From DATAFT01 sp035544635 (GTDB lineage Bacteria > Acidobacteriota > Thermoanaerobaculia > Multivoradales > Multivoraceae), in contig DATKDQ010000309.1 in NCBI GenBank assembly GCA_035544635.1, positions 1 to 15,819 of the forward strand: 15,819 bases of DNA. Reading direction: 5' to 3'. The notes under the pieces were generated by a model. That model was given only the letters and a program-made list of their open reading frames with translations, searched no databases and had not been told where the DNA came from. The position numbers and the translations under genes are program-made. The stretch's first letter is position 1, and every line of letters starts with the position of its first letter. Below are positions 14,054-15,819 of the stretch, in pieces.

Positions 14054-15483
14054 CGCTTCTCCTTCAGCTCTTGGTCGATCCAGGCGAGCGCGGCGTGAAG
14101 CGCGGCGTCCCTGCCGGCCACGAGGTCCTCGCGCGTCAGCTCGGCCTCGACGTCCGGAACGAGCGGGCGTCCCTCCACCGGCTCGCCGTTGGGGCGGATG
14201 TAGTCCATCGAGGCGTGCAGGAAGACGTCTCCGTTGGGCAGCCGGTCGGTGATGGCGGGAAGCGCCGCTCCCGCCGTGGGCGCGCCGAAGAGTCGTGCCC
14301 GCCCGTGGTCGCGCAGTCCGGCCGCGAAGAGCTCCGACGTCGACGCGGTACCCCGGTCGACGAGGATGGCGAGCGGTCCGCCGTGCGGCTCGACACGGGT
14401 GCCGTCACGCGCCACGCGCCGTGGCTCGACGACGAGCTCGAGGTGGTCGCGCCGGCTCTTCAACGAGCCCAGGGAGAGCGCCTCGGCCACGAAGTGTGAG
14501 GCGACGCCCTGCGCGATCATCGCCACTCCGCCCGGGTTGCCGCGCAGATCGATCACCACCGCATCGGCTGCGCGCAGCGCCGGCATCGCCTGCTCGAAGG
14601 CCGGCGCGACCGGGAGCAGCCAGAGGTTGAATCGCACCACCCCGACCCGGGCCCCGCGCGGCGTCTCCGCCTCCTCGACCTCGAAGTGGAACCTGGACGG
14701 CGGCAGGTCTCCGAATCCCACCCGCTGGCCGGGGCCGCGCTCGCGCCGGACCTCGAGGTCGACCCGGCGGCTGTCGGCCGTCTCGAAGCGCATCCGAGCG
14801 ATCGTCCTGGGTGCGCCGTCGAGCAGGCTCGCGAGCCACGATCCGACGAGCTGGTGGCGGAACCGGCCACCGCCGAGCTGCGCGAGGCAGTCGAGATGGC
14901 CGGCGAGATCGAGCCCGTCGATCGCCAGGAGCCGCCAGCCGGTCGCCACGCCGAGCTTCGCCGCCGGCCCGTCCGGTGCCACGCGCGTCACCACCACCTG
15001 GTCCTCCTCGAGCACGCGGACCACGAAGCCCGGATCGGAGTCGCCCGCGCTCGGCGCCTCGAGCGCGACCAGGATCTCCGCCCGCACTGCCGGCGCGCAG
15101 TCGGGCAGAAGATCGGGGTCCAGCCCGAGCGCCTCGCCCGAGGCGGCGTCGGCGCGGGGGAGGATCGCGAAGTGCGACTGACCGAGACCGCCGATCAACT
15201 CGTCGAGCACTCGCCGCAGCTCGCGGTCGGTGGTCGCGGCGGCGGCCTTCGGCCGCAGCTCGTCGCGCAGCGCGTTCCAGTCGACGCCGCCGAGCTCCGG
15301 ATCGAAGTGCGTGTCGGCGACCAGCGACCACACGCCGTCGAAGGTGGCGAGGTAGAGCGCGCGGCGGTCCGCACCCGGCTCTACGGGCGGTGCCGGCTGG
15401 GCACCGACGCGGCCCAGGGCGACCGCCGCCAGCACGGCCACCGTCAACAGGCGCAGGGACTCAGCCCGCCGGCGGCCTCTCAC
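14050..15483 (-). CDS. Exported S41-peptidase-family protein lacking the usual catalytic lysine
   Basis: This 477-residue protein has a basic N-terminus and a hydrophobic segment (about 10-28), indicating export. An N-terminal helical region (about 40-110, with GQSHFAIL) is followed by a PDZ-like domain (about 150-240, VVTRVAPDGPAAKLGVATGWRLLAIDG) and an S41 peptidase core. DLRGNPGG is at 312-319, and the nucleophile candidate Ser381 lies in GTASTSE. In Prc/CtpA enzymes a Lys lies 25 residues after this Ser. Here that place is Ala406 (GAPTAGA instead of GEPTFGK), and the Gln four residues on is also missing. It may use a different triad, as tricorn-like S41 members do, with His104 as a candidate, or be a binding protein. 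The GTG start has AGGAGG 6 bases upstream (15490-15495). It overlaps the upstream gene by 23 bases and the downstream one by 4. Confidence 0.88.
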   Translation of the reverse strand: MRGRRRAESLRLLTVAVLAAVALGRVGAQPAPPVEPGADRRALYLATFDGVWSLVADTHFDPELGGVDWNALRDELRPKAAAATTDRELRRVLDELIGGLGQSHFAILPRADAASGEALGLDPDLLPDCAPAVRAEILVALEAPSAGDSDPGFVVRVLEEDQVVVTRVAPDGPAAKLGVATGWRLLAIDGLDLAGHLDCLAQLGGGRFRHQLVGSWLASLLDGAPRTIARMRFETADSRRVDLEVRRERGPGQRVGFGDLPPSRFHFEVEEAETPRGARVGVVRFNLWLLPVAPAFEQAMPALRAADAVVIDLRGNPGGVAMIAQGVASHFVAEALSLGSLKSRRDHLELVVEPRRVARDGTRVEPHGGPLAILVDRGTASTSELFAAGLRDHGRARLFGAPTAGAALPAITDRLPNGDVFLHASMDYIRPNGEPVEGRPLVPDVEAELTREDLVAGRDAALHAALAWIDQELKEKR

Positions 15484-15819
15484 CGAAGACCTCCTTCACC
15501 TTCTCGTGCAGCCGCTCGCGGGCGCGGTCGACGTCGGCCAGCGCGTCCTCGAGCTGCTCGAGCTCCGAGGCGCGCACCTTGAGACCTTCGCGAATGAACA
15601 CCGCGGCTGCCTCCGAGCGGCTCTTGACCGCCTCGGTCTTCACCCAGGCATCGAGCTGCCGGAGCGTCGCCTCGTCGACACGCACCATGATCACCTGATC
15701 GCGCGGCTCGCGATTCATCTCTTCCACGCTCTCCTGGAGGTCGGGAGCCACGAAGACCACCTTGACCGCGCGCCCGACCTTCTCGCCGAGCTCCTCGAGA
15801 CCAACGCCGATGGTTTCGA
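15461..15819 (-). CDS. Ribbon-helix-helix-like protein, 5' end beyond the window
   Basis: The frame is open to the edge of the window, so the true start may lie outside. What is visible encodes about 118 residues. An N-terminal amphipathic segment (GVGLEELGEKVGRAVKVVF) precedes MNREPRDQVIMVRVDEATLRQLD. From there the pattern strand (VIMVRVD), helix (EATLRQLDAWVKT), turn (SRSEAAAVFIREGL), then a charged, coiled-coil-like C-terminus (ELEQLEDALADVDRARERLHEKV) fits a CopG/Arc-type ribbon-helix-helix DNA-binding fold. Possible internal starts are GTG 15760 and ATG 15718, but the upstream segment reads like real protein. The end overlaps the S41-like gene by 23 bases and contains its ribosome binding site, so the two are co-expressed. 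A role in regulating this operon is possible but not shown. Confidence 0.65.
   Translation of the reverse strand, partial: ETIGVGLEELGEKVGRAVKVVFVAPDLQESVEEMNREPRDQVIMVRVDEATLRQLDAWVKTEAVKSRSEAAAVFIREGLKVRASELEQLEDALADVDRARERLHEKVKEVFGERPPAG
15490..15495 (-). promoter_or_regulatory. Ribosome binding site fixing the S41-like GTG start
   Basis: On the minus strand AGGAGG lies 6 bases before the GTG at 15483. It is inside the end of the upstream ribbon-helix-helix-like gene. It settles the choice of a GTG start directly in front of the signal peptide. Confidence 0.8.

Noticed and set aside
1..15819. CRISPR arrays, tRNA or rRNA genes, insertion sequences, phage genes
   Set aside because: I saw no regularly spaced repeats, cloverleaf-like segments, transposase or integrase motifs, or terminal inverted repeats on either strand.

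Overview
The window is very GC-rich, densely packed bacterial chromosome with no phage, transposase, tRNA, rRNA or CRISPR signature. Codon use is uniform and the genes are tightly spaced. The mix of genes (a form II xanthine-dehydrogenase-type operon, an enlarged siroheme sulfite/nitrite reductase, and secreted S41-peptidase-like proteins) would fit an Acidobacteriota-like or other GC-rich environmental bacterium. That placement is inference, not proof.

Layout. (1) Positions 1-7369, plus strand: a molybdenum hydroxylase operon. In order it holds the large Mo-cofactor subunit (AYRGAGR signature), the FAD subunit, a MoxR-type AAA ATPase, a VWA (CoxE-like) protein, XdhC split into two genes, and a MocA-type molybdopterin nucleotidyltransferase. 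The [2Fe-2S] small subunit is not visible and probably lies just upstream, because the window opens on a possible stop codon and a strong ribosome binding site. The first two genes would make the enzyme. The other five would mature and insert its cofactor. (2) 7441-8700, plus: manA. (3) 8812-9363, plus: a small multi-pass membrane protein of unknown role. (4) 9417-13212, plus: an AT-rich inverted-repeat control region, then three overlapping genes: a 763-residue siroheme [4Fe-4S] sulfite/nitrite reductase with an extra C-terminal helical domain, a conserved-looking protein of unknown function, and cobA, which makes the siroheme precursor. (5) 13229-15819, minus: an edge-truncated ribbon-helix-helix-like protein, an S41-peptidase-like exported protein without the usual catalytic Lys, and an exported LolA-like protein, all overlapping. 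A small hairpin separates this group from the convergent cobA.

The most unusual structural signal is a two-copy intergenic element. A 45-base block recurs exactly 1900 bases apart (2382-2426 and 4282-4326, 39 of 45 identical by eye). In both copies it sits where one cox-like gene ends and the next begins, wrapped in hairpins that contain the upstream stop codon. The second copy appears to supply the annotated start of the VWA gene. The best candidate for an under-described protein system is the sulfite reductase cluster: a reductase with a second, offset cysteine quartet in its N-terminal half, translationally coupled to an unknown protein and to cobA. I found no clear evidence for a wholly new defence or mobile system.
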